Positions 18,140 through 27,030 of a stretch of DNA of 64,000 bases are shown here, one piece after another; position 1 is the stretch's first letter, and each line of letters opens with the position of its first letter. Under the pieces are notes generated by a model, which worked only from the letters and a program-made list of their open reading frames with translations, made no database searches and was not told where the DNA came from. Origin of the DNA: Chitinophaga agrisoli (GTDB lineage: Bacteria > Bacteroidota > Bacteroidia > Chitinophagales > Chitinophagaceae); the NCBI RefSeq assembly GCF_008386695.1, contig NZ_VUOC01000004.1, positions 1,242,327-1,306,326 of the forward strand, written 5' to 3'. The position numbers and the translations under genes were made by a program.

Positions 18140-18610
18140 TTATTGTTTAAAATAATGCCAATGCAGCAATATACTGTCTGCCTCTCTCCTGTCAACCGGG
18201 CGGCGATCATTACCCGCCGGCCCCGTGTAAAAGCATTTCCAATGATTTGTACTGTCATAATAATACTCCATAGACAACCATTCTTTCCTGCCTTTATCTG
18301 TACGGATGATATTATCCTCTTCATAAGATAAACTATCCTCTCCAATGATCATTATCTTAGAAGTGTGTGTAACGGCGCCTTGGGTCGTATCCGGCGGCAG
18401 CCAAACCTGTGATGATGAAGCATTGTCTTCTGTTGTCCAGGTGGAAGGGAGCGGCAGAATACCGCGTACTGCCCTTTGCCTGTTAAATGCGGCGCCGTAT
18501 TCATTACCTACCGGGAAAAATGTGTACCAGATGGTTTCTATGTTGATGGTTAGGCCGATCAATATGATAATGATAACGTTCCTGGATATATCCTTAATCG
18601 TATACTTCAT
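18140..18610 (-). CDS. Hypothetical membrane-anchored protein, 156 aa
   Basis: Unrecognised protein. One hydrophobic segment at residues about 8-28 (ISRNVIIIILIGLTINIET) suggests an N-terminal anchor, with the remaining 125 residues outside the membrane. The soluble part is Asp/Glu/Ser-rich with several aromatic residues (WLSMEYYYDSTNHW). It is convergent with the AraC-type gene, 63 bp away. An antisense frame exists but looks like a shadow. I judge this one real from its composition and plausible anchor, with no family match. Confidence 0.5.
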   Translation of the reverse strand: MKYTIKDISRNVIIIILIGLTINIETIWYTFFPVGNEYGAAFNRQRAVRGILPLPSTWTTEDNASSSQVWLPPDTTQGAVTHTSKIMIIGEDSLSYEEDNIIRTDKGRKEWLSMEYYYDSTNHWKCFYTGPAGNDRRPVDRREADSILLHWHYFKQ

Positions 18611-18695
18611 TGTGTATGCAGCTATTTATCACGATGCCGGCCGCAAGTAACGAATTTCCGGGATAATAATGGCATATTGACCGGGATAATGGCAA

Positions 18696-18713
18696 CCGCC
18701 GGCGTACCGGCGG
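18696..18713 (-). terminator. Hairpin downstream of the interrupted coiled-coil gene
   Basis: Perfect 7-bp stem CCGCCGG (18696-18702) / CCGGCGG (18707-18713) with a CGTA loop, just beyond the original stop of the minus-strand gene that ends at 18739. The T-tract on the minus strand is poor, so termination is only a suggestion. Confidence 0.35.
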
Positions 18714-18738
18714 CTTTAGCAATATGATAACGGCCGGT

Positions 18739-19833
18739 TCATTTTGTATGCCCTGCCCGGATTAGATCCCGCAGCTCTTCATTTTGTTTCTTAAGCTCCG
18801 TCAGCTGTTTTTGCTGATCGATCAGGTATAACGTCAGCTCCTCTACTTTCTTTACCAGTGCGCTGTTTACCTCACCCACGTCTATTCCATCCTTCGTTAC
18901 TTCTGCGGCAGCGGGCAGATCCGGCAGGTGACTATTTTCTTTTATCTAATCAGCTACTACGGATAATGGGGGCAATTGGTAATCGTGTGCGAACACATAA
19001 TCCGGCCAGGCGGTCTTCAGCTTCACTTTAACTCTTTCTGCAATCATGCTGCCGCCTACGGCCAATTTATAGCCTTTGGTATCTGTAACGCCGATGCCCA
19101 TACTGCCATCTGCCTTTACCACCAGGACACTTTGTGCGAAATTGGCTATGGCGAACAAATTGGTATTTGTCAAGGCGGTGCTGGCTTTGCTTCTACTGTC
19201 TATTACAACCGCAGCCATGCCCGCTTCACCGGCAATTGGAACCACATCCTCCGCTTCGCCTGTAAGATAAAGGCCAAAGGGCCTGCCTGGAGCTTTAGCG
19301 CGTCCTGTGATATTTGGAATGAAGGAACCGTCAACACTGGTAGCATTGATAAGTTTCAGGTAAGCGTCTGAGGATGATACCTCTGCCGTGGAAAACCTCA
19401 CTATGGGCGCGCCTTCTGTCCCTCTCACATCCAGCCTCGCGGCCGGTACTGATGTCCCTATGCCGACATAACCGGTTCTATCCACGATCATCTTACTATC
19501 CTCGCTATTAAAACCTGCTCCCCCGATAAAAACGGGCATAGCATCGCCTTTATTCTGATAATAACCCTTTATCCAGATCCCTACCTGGTCATTGAAATCA
19601 TTGCCAGTGCCTGCGGTACTTATATATGATTTCCTATGCAGGCCTATAATCGCGGAAGCCTGGTTAACTGAGCTAGTCATTGAAAAAAGCTGTAATCCAG
19701 CGGGTTTGGTAGCTGTTCCCTGTACATCCAGACTACCGAGCACGATGGTGCCGGAGAAATTGCCAGGAGTCTGGCTATGTCCAAGTAAATAACATAAGCA
19801 TAAACTGCTGCTAAAAAATATCTTCTTTATCAT
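18739..19833 (-). pseudogene. Secreted tail-fibre-like protein interrupted by an in-frame amber codon
   Basis: The frame from 19833 reads 295 residues to a TAG at 18946-18948, but continues in the same frame for 68 more codons to a TGA at 18739-18741. The protein has a signal peptide (KIFFSSSLCLCYLLGHSQ), a 'GYVGIGTSVPAARLDVRG' segment seen in many secreted Bacteroidota proteins, and just before the stop DYQLPPLSVVAD. In relatives that segment runs on as a Tyr, then IKENxHLPDLPxAAEV and a Leu/Lys/Glu coiled coil. Here that continuation is present after the stop (IKENSHLPDLPAAAEV, then a heptad-like KKVEELTLYLIDQQKQL), so TAG replaces a TAT/TAC Tyr codon. It is a recent nonsense mutation, a sequencing error or suppressed readthrough. 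Confidence 0.8.
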
Positions 19834-19914
19834 AGGTAAAAATTATACTCGTAAAAACATCACTATATGTAACAGGATAAACTTATGATGCGGGATCACT
19901 TGTATTGCCGGGAA

Positions 19915-19943
19915 CAAACATAAGGTATCAGCATCCTGCTAAA
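19915..19943 (-). promoter_or_regulatory. Candidate Bacteroidota promoter for the interrupted gene
   Basis: On the minus strand, TATGTTTG (complement of 19915-19922) matches TAnnTTTG exactly. A TTTA (19940-19943) stands 17 bases upstream as an imperfect -33 element. The predicted start of transcription is about 75 bases before the ATG at 19833. The rest of 19834-20255 (422 bp before the SusC gene) shows no gene; the open frame there has proteobacteria-unlike, low-information composition and no conserved motif. Confidence 0.45.
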
Positions 19944-20255
19944 CTCGTTACTGTAATGACTCTTAATTATTACATAGGTCTCAGGGATCTCCGGGTTAAA
20001 CTACCAGTTGAAGTCCTAAGCGTTGATGTTACAAACATAGATATCTTTTTGAAAAAACAAAAATCAGCATCCGGGCTGCGACCAGAAACCCCCATCCCCA
20101 CAATCTTCGCCATCCCTGATACTTTCTTCTCCCCACCTTCCCTTTTCCCCTTATTTTACCTAATTTGTTTATACACCCAACTATTTACCCTCCACACTAT
20201 GAAACCCTATCACCGTTAATCCAAACCAGCATCATTCACGTTAAAATTCTACGGT

Positions 20256-23200
20256 ATGAAAAAACGCATACGCGCCTTAAGCACATGGCTGCTACTGCTA
20301 TCCTGCCTGTTCATACAGGCCGCCTACGGGCAAACTTCGCAAAACATTACGGTTACCGGACAGGTAAAAGACGGCAAAGGCACTCCCCTGCCAGGCGTCA
20401 CGGTGGTGGTAACGGGCAGCGGACAGCAAACCGGCGCCCAAACAGACGCCACCGGCCATTATCGCATCAGCGCCCCGGCAAACAGTACCCTGCAGTTCAG
20501 TTTTGTAGGTTACGCTACCAACACCATGCCGCTGAACGGCCGGCAGCAATTGGACATTACCCTCACGGAAACAGCCACGGCGCTTAACGACGTGATAGTC
20601 GTGGGGTATGGCACCCAAAAGAAGATCAACCTTACCGGCGCGGTGGTGACCGCTAATGCGGATGTGCTGAACAAACGCGTGGTTACCAGCCCGGCCTCCC
20701 TGCTGCAGGGCAGGTTACCAGGCCTGAGTGTTACGGAGAACTCCGGCGAGCCCGGGAACGAAGGCATCTCACTCAAGGTGCGCGGCGTAGGGACTTTCAG
20801 CGGCGCAGGCACAGACCCGCTGGTGATCATTGATGGCATACCCGGTAACCTGGAGGCCATCAACCCTAACGACATCTCCTCCGTATCCGTACTGAAAGAC
20901 GCCGCCTCCGCGGCCATTTACGGGGCACGCGCCGCTAACGGCGTAATACTGGTGACCACCAAAAAAGGCGGCGGCAACGGCTTTCACCTGGAGTACAGCT
21001 ACAATATGGGGATTACCTCTGCTACCCGCCTGCCCAAGCTGATCACCAACTCCGTGGAGTATATGGAGCTGTATAACACAGCGCTGGAGCATTCCGGTCA
21101 GGCCAGGGCCTATCCGGTTGATTTTATTAACCAGTACCGTGATGCTACGGACAAGACAAAATTCCCGGATGTCAACTGGCTGGATGTGGTGTTCCGCACT
21201 GTATACACCCAGAATCATTACCTGAACGTAAGCGGAGGCCGTAACGGCACTACCTATAACGTGGGCATGGGTTATATAGACCAGCCGGGCACTATGCTGG
21301 GTTTTGATTTTAAGAAGTATACGCTGCAGTTCAATATCAATTCCGAAGTAAATAAACGGGTAACCTTTGGGGCGAATGTGAACTTCAATTATGGCGACCG
21401 CCGTTATCCGCGGCAGGGCAGCCAGGATCAATTCCTGGCCGCGCTTTCACAGGCGCCCATGTATGGCCCCGTTGTGCCGGATGGCAGCGGCCATTACACC
21501 TATCGCGGCGATCCTTATGTATACCATAACAAGAACCCTGTGGCCATTGCGGAGAATGTGCAGGCTACAGACCGTTCCTATTATGTGCAAAGCAATCTTT
21601 TTGTGAACGTAAAACTGCTGGATGGCCTTACCTGGGAAACACGGGGCGGCTTTAACTTCAGCTTTGAGCAGGTGAAGGACTTCCGGCCGGTGGTGCCCCA
21701 GTATGACTGGTTTACCGGCGCGTTTGCCACTTACCTGGATGTGGGCGAGAAAGGACTGCAGGTAAATAATAACAACACCATCTACCCTATCCTGTACACA
21801 CAGCTTACCTACGATAAACAGCTGGGCCAGCATCATATTAAACTGTTGGGTGGCGCACAGGAAGAGTATTACCGGGCTGATAACCTGGAAGGCTACAGGC
21901 GCGATTTTCCCAATAATGACCTGCGGGAGCTGCATGCGGCGGGCACAGACGGGCAAAGCACAGATGGCAGCGCCTATGAATGGGCCCTGCGCTCGTTTTA
22001 CGGGCGATTGAACTACGACTATCATGACAAATACCTGTTTGAGGCCAATATGCGTTACGATGGTTCTTCCCGCTTTGCCAATGATACCCGCTGGGGTTTC
22101 TTTCCTTCTTTCTCTGCCGGCTGGCGTATTGGACAGGAGGCTTTCCTGCAATCCGCTAACTGGCTGGATGATCTGAAGCTGCGCGCTTCCTGGGGAAAGC
22201 TGGGCAACCAGAACATAGGTAATTATCCTTATCAGAATGTGCTGCAGCTGGGCGCTAACTATCCGCTGGATAACAGCGCGGTGTACCTGGGCACAAAACG
22301 TCAGAACCTGGTAGACGCCAATATCCGCTGGGAGACCACCCGCGTATTTGATATAGGTGTAGACATAACCGTGCTGAATAACCGCTTAACGCTGAATGCA
22401 GACTGGTATAATAAAAAGACCTACGATATCCTGCGCACCGCACAGGTACCCGGCTGGCTGGGCCTGAACGGCCCGGTGATCAATGGCGGCACCATGCGCA
22501 ATATTGGCTGGGAGTTTGGCCTGCAGTACCAGGATAAGATCGGGGAATTTGCCTATGGCGCAGGCATTAACTTTCAGACGTTTAAGAATGAGCTGATAAA
22601 GTTTGGCGCCAGGGAGATCGATAACAATGTGATCCGTGAAGAAGGGCACCCGTATAATACATACTATGTGTATCAGGTAGAAGGTATTTTCCAGTCTGAT
22701 GAAGATATCCGCAATTCCCCCGTACAGGCCTTTAATCCTAAACCGGGTGATCTGAAGTTTAAAGACATCAATGGCGATAAGCTCATAGATGCGAAGGACC
22801 GTACGTATGTAGATGGCGCTTACCCCTCCTACTCCTATTCGCTGAACCTGAATGCCAGCTACAAACATTTTGACCTGGCAGCCATGTTCTATGGCGTAGA
22901 AGGACAGAAATTCTACGTCACCGGTTGGGGCATAGAGCCTTTTACGCAATCTACCCCGCCAACAGAAGAATGGCGCAATGCATGGACGCCTCAGAACACC
23001 GGCGCTACGTTGCCCGCGATCTATGTACAGGGGTATGGCCCCATCTCTGGCGTGGCCTCTACTTACCTGTTACGGGATGCTTCATTCCTGCGGCTTAAGA
23101 ACGTGCAGCTGGGTTATAACCTGCAGGCGCCCTGGCTGCAACGGGCCGGTATCAGCAACCTGCGCGTATATTTTGCGGGGGATAACCTGTTCACTATTAC

Positions 23201-23300
23201 CAACTATCCATCGCTTGATCCTGAACGTGGCGGCAGCGGCAATTTTGTGAATTACCCGCAGAACAGGATCTATTCCTTTGGCGCAAGGGTAACGTTCTAA
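20256..23300 (+). CDS. SusC/RagA family TonB-dependent outer membrane transporter
   Basis: Outer membrane importer of 1014 aa. There is a signal peptide at residues 1-26 (LLLLSCLFIQAAYGQ), a carboxypeptidase-D-like domain at about 30-112 (GTPLPGVTVVVTGSGQQTG), a TonB-box-like DVIVVGYGTQKK near 113, a plug domain at about 125-235 with VIIDGIPGNLEAINPNDIS and IYGARAANGVILVTTKKG, then a beta barrel to the C-terminal GARVTF. No extra N-terminal anti-sigma-interacting (STN) domain is present. It pairs with the SusD-like lipoprotein 34 bp downstream. No glycoside hydrolase, protease or regulator is next to it, so the substrate cannot be inferred. Confidence 0.95.
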   Translation: MKKRIRALSTWLLLLSCLFIQAAYGQTSQNITVTGQVKDGKGTPLPGVTVVVTGSGQQTGAQTDATGHYRISAPANSTLQFSFVGYATNTMPLNGRQQLDITLTETATALNDVIVVGYGTQKKINLTGAVVTANADVLNKRVVTSPASLLQGRLPGLSVTENSGEPGNEGISLKVRGVGTFSGAGTDPLVIIDGIPGNLEAINPNDISSVSVLKDAASAAIYGARAANGVILVTTKKGGGNGFHLEYSYNMGITSATRLPKLITNSVEYMELYNTALEHSGQARAYPVDFINQYRDATDKTKFPDVNWLDVVFRTVYTQNHYLNVSGGRNGTTYNVGMGYIDQPGTMLGFDFKKYTLQFNINSEVNKRVTFGANVNFNYGDRRYPRQGSQDQFLAALSQAPMYGPVVPDGSGHYTYRGDPYVYHNKNPVAIAENVQATDRSYYVQSNLFVNVKLLDGLTWETRGGFNFSFEQVKDFRPVVPQYDWFTGAFATYLDVGEKGLQVNNNNTIYPILYTQLTYDKQLGQHHIKLLGGAQEEYYRADNLEGYRRDFPNNDLRELHAAGTDGQSTDGSAYEWALRSFYGRLNYDYHDKYLFEANMRYDGSSRFANDTRWGFFPSFSAGWRIGQEAFLQSANWLDDLKLRASWGKLGNQNIGNYPYQNVLQLGANYPLDNSAVYLGTKRQNLVDANIRWETTRVFDIGVDITVLNNRLTLNADWYNKKTYDILRTAQVPGWLGLNGPVINGGTMRNIGWEFGLQYQDKIGEFAYGAGINFQTFKNELIKFGAREIDNNVIREEGHPYNTYYVYQVEGIFQSDEDIRNSPVQAFNPKPGDLKFKDINGDKLIDAKDRTYVDGAYPSYSYSLNLNASYKHFDLAAMFYGVEGQKFYVTGWGIEPFTQSTPPTEEWRNAWTPQNTGATLPAIYVQGYGPISGVASTYLLRDASFLRLKNVQLGYNLQAPWLQRAGISNLRVYFAGDNLFTITNYPSLDPERGGSGNFVNYPQNRIYSFGARVTF

Positions 23301-23334
23301 GCGAATACAATTGTTCATGCAAATACAGATCATC

Positions 23335-24852
23335 ATGTCTACACGATATATAACCTTACTATGCAGCCTGGTAATACTGCTGACAGCAGGCTGTAAAAGC
23401 AGTTTCCTGGATAAATACCCGTTGGACCAGCCATCGGCGGAGAATTTCTGGCATACAGAAGACGATATTAAACTGGCGCTTACCGGCTGTTATGCGCCAT
23501 TGTCTGTGAACCAGGATCAGTCAGTAGCAGAAGGTTTTGGCGCTTTTACCATTTACTGGGACGCCATTTCCGACAACGCGTATCCCCGCAACGGTAACTT
23601 TGTGAACATTGCCCTGGGGCAGCTGGAGGCCACCAGCGGCGGTATTGTGAATGACTGGTACAATCTCAACTACCAGGCCATTGCCAGTTGCAATTATTTC
23701 CTGGCCAATGCAGATAAGGTACCGCTGGATGCCAATACATTGGCGCAGTACAAGGCGGAAGTACATTTCCTGCGGGCCTACTATTATTTTCAACTGACCA
23801 ATATCTATGGCGGCGTTATCATCACCCTGCAACCGGAGCAGCTGGATTATATGAAAGGCAAACCAAAGAACAGTAAAGCGGAAGTCATGAACCTGGTACT
23901 CGCAGACCTGGATACTGCTATACAACACCTGCCGGATGGCCCTTACAGCGGCCGGGTGGTTAAAGGCGCGGCACTGGGATTTAAAGCCAGGGTATTGCTG
24001 TACAACAGCTCCTTTGCAGAAGCTGCGGCCACGGCAAAACAAGTGATAGACGGCGGACAGTTTCACCTGTATGACAGCTACTATGGGCTATTTGTAAAAC
24101 CCGGGCAGACCAATAACCCGGAGATCATGTTCTCTGCGCGTTACCAGCTGCCCAATATGTTCAGTACCCTGGATTACCAGATGGGCTGGGATCAGTGGGA
24201 ACGGGTACAGCCTATTAAAAGCCTGGTTGACGCCTATGAGTGCACGGATGGCCTGCCCATCAGCCAATCGCCTTTATATGACCCTGCCCATCCTTATGAG
24301 CACCGCGATCCCCGCCTGCGCAGAACGGTATACGTACCCGGCGATCCCTGGAAGTACAGCGCGGATGGCATTTTTGATCCTAGTAAGGATGGTAATAACC
24401 GTACCGGCTTCCTGGTGAAGAAATACCTGGATACCAGCCGCGCCCCCACCAACTACTCTACCCGCAGCGACCAGGATTTTGTGCTGTTGCGTTATGCGGA
24501 TATCCTGCTGATGTATGCGGAAGCGCAGAATGAGACCAGCGGCCCGGATCAAAGCGTATACGATGCGGTAAATGCGGTGCGGGCGCGGCCAGGTGTTAAT
24601 ATGCCGCCGTTGCCTGCAGGCTTGTCACAAACAGATATGCGGCAGCGTATCCGCCAGGAAAGACGGGTGGAGTTTGCGCTGGAAGGCACACGTTATTTTG
24701 ACCTGTTACGCTGGCGTACAGCTAAGGATGTGCTTAGTGCGATCGTCAACCCCGGTGGGGCGCACCGGCAGTTCCTGGATAAGAATTATCTGTTCCCTTT
24801 TCCCCAATCGGAAGTGGATATCTATGGGATAGAACAAAATATGGGGTATTAG
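23335..24852 (+). CDS. SusD/RagB family nutrient-binding outer membrane lipoprotein
   Basis: Surface lipoprotein that caps the SusC barrel and binds the incoming nutrient. From the ATG at 23335 the signal peptide ends in the lipobox LLTAGC with Cys20; an upstream in-frame ATG at 23311 would add eight unlikely residues before it. The SusD-like pattern follows: FLDKYPLDQPSAENFWHTEDD, then AEVHFLRAYYYFQLTNIYGG, later LLRYADILLMYAEAQNE and RRVEFALEGTRYFDLLRW, and the usual ending EQNMGY. The stop is immediately abutted by the stop of the convergent gene (TAGCTA at 24850-24855). Confidence 0.95.
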   Translation: MSTRYITLLCSLVILLTAGCKSSFLDKYPLDQPSAENFWHTEDDIKLALTGCYAPLSVNQDQSVAEGFGAFTIYWDAISDNAYPRNGNFVNIALGQLEATSGGIVNDWYNLNYQAIASCNYFLANADKVPLDANTLAQYKAEVHFLRAYYYFQLTNIYGGVIITLQPEQLDYMKGKPKNSKAEVMNLVLADLDTAIQHLPDGPYSGRVVKGAALGFKARVLLYNSSFAEAAATAKQVIDGGQFHLYDSYYGLFVKPGQTNNPEIMFSARYQLPNMFSTLDYQMGWDQWERVQPIKSLVDAYECTDGLPISQSPLYDPAHPYEHRDPRLRRTVYVPGDPWKYSADGIFDPSKDGNNRTGFLVKKYLDTSRAPTNYSTRSDQDFVLLRYADILLMYAEAQNETSGPDQSVYDAVNAVRARPGVNMPPLPAGLSQTDMRQRIRQERRVEFALEGTRYFDLLRWRTAKDVLSAIVNPGGAHRQFLDKNYLFPFPQSEVDIYGIEQNMGY

Positions 24853-26118
24853 CTATTGCTCCGCCATTATCAGCTGGATGATCTCATTGCGCTGCAGGTG
24901 CTGCGCCCAGCCTAAAGGGGTACCGTTATAGCGCTTATCTGTAATGGTGAGGTCCGGATGGGCAGCCAGGGCCAGTTTTGCCAGCGCCAGATCATTACGC
25001 TCTGCCGCCAGGTGCAGCAATGTAGCCTGCCAGTCGCCGTACTGTTGGTTGGCCTGCTCCGGGTGGGTGGCCAGCAGTGCGGCGGCTTTGTCTTTCCAGC
25101 CCAGGTCCCAGGCATCCAGGGCGCTGTAGCCTACCCCGCGCTCCACTAACCAGGCGGCTGCGGCGGGCTGCTGGCATTGTACGGCCAGTTGCATCAGCGT
25201 CATGCCATTGGCCAGGATGGTATGCAGGTCCTGCGTTTCAAAACTGCCATTGGCGGGTATTATCCCCCTGCCAATGGCTTCTGCCAGCGCGATCTGCTGT
25301 GCCTTAGGCGGATGTTTGCGGAAAAGATCGCCATGCAGCCACCAGGTATATCCATCGCCTATCCAGCTGAACCCTACCTGGTTATACATACGGCGGCCGG
25401 TAGCATTTAATACGGCATAATGATAACCCTGTTCCTTTGCATACTGACAGGCGGCTATTACAACCGCCTTGCCAATACCTTTTTCCCGGGCATGAGGCAC
25501 TACGCCCACGTTATAAATGCCTGCGGCGCCGTAAGGGCCGGTAGTCAGGAATACGCAGCTATGCCCTACTACCTGTCCATTAAGGGTGGCAATAAAACGT
25601 TGTGCGATTTCCGGTTGCTGTTGTAGTAAAGCCGGCGATATGGCGCCGTCTTCGCCCGCATAAGGCAGGTTAGGCGTAAGATCAATGCCGGTGGTGTTAT
25701 CCGCGTGCAGTTCCAGGCCGGCGGGTACGGGATGTGCGGTCTGGATCTTTTGCAGGTCCAGCCCCATCCAGCAGGGCCGCCATCCACGTTTAAAGCCACG
25801 CGCCAGCAGGCGTATGCCAAGATCTGCAGGCTGTGGCGGGTGCAGCGACCAGCAACCAATGCCGTTAGGCGGATATTGCCGGTACCAGTCCATCATCGCA
25901 TCCAGCTGCCCGCCTGCGCCGGCGGCTTCCAATACCGGGAAGCCCACCATGGCCTCCTTATCCGGACCACCATACGTGCAGGTAAGCCCGGCACTGGTCT
26001 TTACCAACCCTCCCTGCGCCATTGCGTTACGGGTGAACAGTTCCTGGTGGTTAAAAGCAGCGGCTTGTTCCAATTGGGCAGCCGTTGCATTTTTTAGAAC
26101 GGGAAAATATGTAGCCAT
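24853..26118 (-). CDS. GNAT acetyltransferase fused to ankyrin-like repeats
   Basis: Two-part protein of about 421 aa. The first 270 residues contain a GNAT N-acetyltransferase domain with the acetyl-CoA loop VGVVPHAREKGIGKAVV (about residues 200-220), followed by a beta strand (YHYAVLNATG) and a YNQVGF motif typical of the family's C-terminal end. Residues about 290-421 look like three to four ankyrin repeats (GMTLMQLAVQCQQPAAAAWL, ATLLHLAAERNDLALAKLAL, GTPLGWAQHLQRNEIIQLIM). The substrate is unknown; the repeats may bind a protein partner. I prefer the ATG at 26118 to the one at 26130. No signal peptide, so cytosolic. Confidence 0.8.
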   Translation of the reverse strand: MATYFPVLKNATAAQLEQAAAFNHQELFTRNAMAQGGLVKTSAGLTCTYGGPDKEAMVGFPVLEAAGAGGQLDAMMDWYRQYPPNGIGCWSLHPPQPADLGIRLLARGFKRGWRPCWMGLDLQKIQTAHPVPAGLELHADNTTGIDLTPNLPYAGEDGAISPALLQQQPEIAQRFIATLNGQVVGHSCVFLTTGPYGAAGIYNVGVVPHAREKGIGKAVVIAACQYAKEQGYHYAVLNATGRRMYNQVGFSWIGDGYTWWLHGDLFRKHPPKAQQIALAEAIGRGIIPANGSFETQDLHTILANGMTLMQLAVQCQQPAAAAWLVERGVGYSALDAWDLGWKDKAAALLATHPEQANQQYGDWQATLLHLAAERNDLALAKLALAAHPDLTITDKRYNGTPLGWAQHLQRNEIIQLIMAEQ

Positions 26119-26281
26119 GGGTGGTAGCAATAGCGGTGATAATTGTGAATGCGGTTTACGCCGTAAAAGTACGGGAACCGGCCTGGTTTCCTATCAGCGG
26201 TAGTGGCTTTTTTGTGTGATGCCGGCTTGTGAAAGAACTGTTAAGTTGTGCATCTATACTTACCATTTATACTTTTTTTGC

Positions 26282-26312
26282 TTTGATCCCAGCGGTATAA
26301 TTTTTAGTTTTG
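26282..26312 (+). promoter_or_regulatory. Bacteroidota-type promoter
   Basis: TTTG at 26282-26285 and TAGTTTTG at 26305-26312 (perfect TAnnTTTG) are separated by 19 bases, the standard -33/-7 arrangement of the Bacteroidota primary sigma factor. Transcription would start near 26319, about 35 bases before the ATG at 26355. This is the clearest promoter in the window and argues that the small gene downstream is real. Confidence 0.7.
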
Positions 26313-26354
26313 CGGCATCAATTGTGGAACATGTCCACAGTTTTGCGAACTATG

Positions 26355-26786
26355 GTGAAAAAGAAACACATACCATTCAGGTGGCTATGCTGTATGCTGT
26401 TGCTCAGCTTACGGCAGGTAGTGGGTCTTTTCCCGGACAGCGGCGCGTTGCAAATGCCTGCCACGGCACATCAGAAGCAGGTATCCGCTTCGCAGCAGCT
26501 GTTTACCGATACGCTTTTCACCCATGCGGTATCGGAGATCTTATCCGAAGAAGCCGCCGGTGAAACAGCCGATGTATTACGCGCCAGTCATCCAAAACCG
26601 CGTAAACAACGGTACTACCTCAATGCCTCCACGCAGCAGTTCAGCTGCAGCCCACGCATCTTGTACCAGGATGATCGCCAGGGCTATTATGTACAGGTAA
26701 AAGAAAACAAAGGCGGCGAGTATCAATGGCATGATTGCTTTTTGCCAGCCTATTACACCTTCCTCTTCCGGTTCACCTTGTTTTGA
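26355..26786 (+). CDS. Hypothetical small secreted or membrane-anchored protein
   Basis: Unrecognised protein of about 143 aa. It begins MVKKKHIPFRWLCCMLLLSL, a basic then hydrophobic N-terminus like a signal peptide, although no clear cleavage site follows. The mature part is polar, with YYLNASTQQFSCSPRILYQ and paired aromatic residues, and ends in a short hydrophobic YTFLFRFTLF. A canonical promoter lies immediately upstream. ATGs at 26310 and 26331 are in frame, but 26310 lies inside the promoter. The 244 bp from its end to the next gene hold no recognisable gene. Confidence 0.55.
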   Translation: MKKKHIPFRWLCCMLLLSLRQVVGLFPDSGALQMPATAHQKQVSASQQLFTDTLFTHAVSEILSEEAAGETADVLRASHPKPRKQRYYLNASTQQFSCSPRILYQDDRQGYYVQVKENKGGEYQWHDCFLPAYYTFLFRFTLF

Positions 26787-27030
26787 GCCGCTTCTCCTTT
26801 TATACACCGCTTCGATTGTAACCGCTGAAAAGCGCAAGGGCATTGGTTTGTCATACATAGTCATTTATGGCTGTATGATACAGGGGACTTATTGCAAATA
26901 AACATTTGCCATCTGCGGCGTGCGATCACGCGCCCGGATAACTATGCCCACGCTATTGCCACAGCGGCAGTACAGCTATTCATATTCTTAACCGGCGCTT
27001 CCCTATAGCGCATCAACTAAAAACAGGCTC

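Noticed and set aside
19905-20219. Possible 104-residue protein before the SusC gene
   Set aside because: Low-information composition and no motif; it lies in the region that should hold promoters and overlaps the minus-strand promoter candidate.
26577-26864. Minus-strand frame with a hydrophobic segment
   Set aside because: Overlaps the better supported plus-strand small gene that has a canonical promoter.
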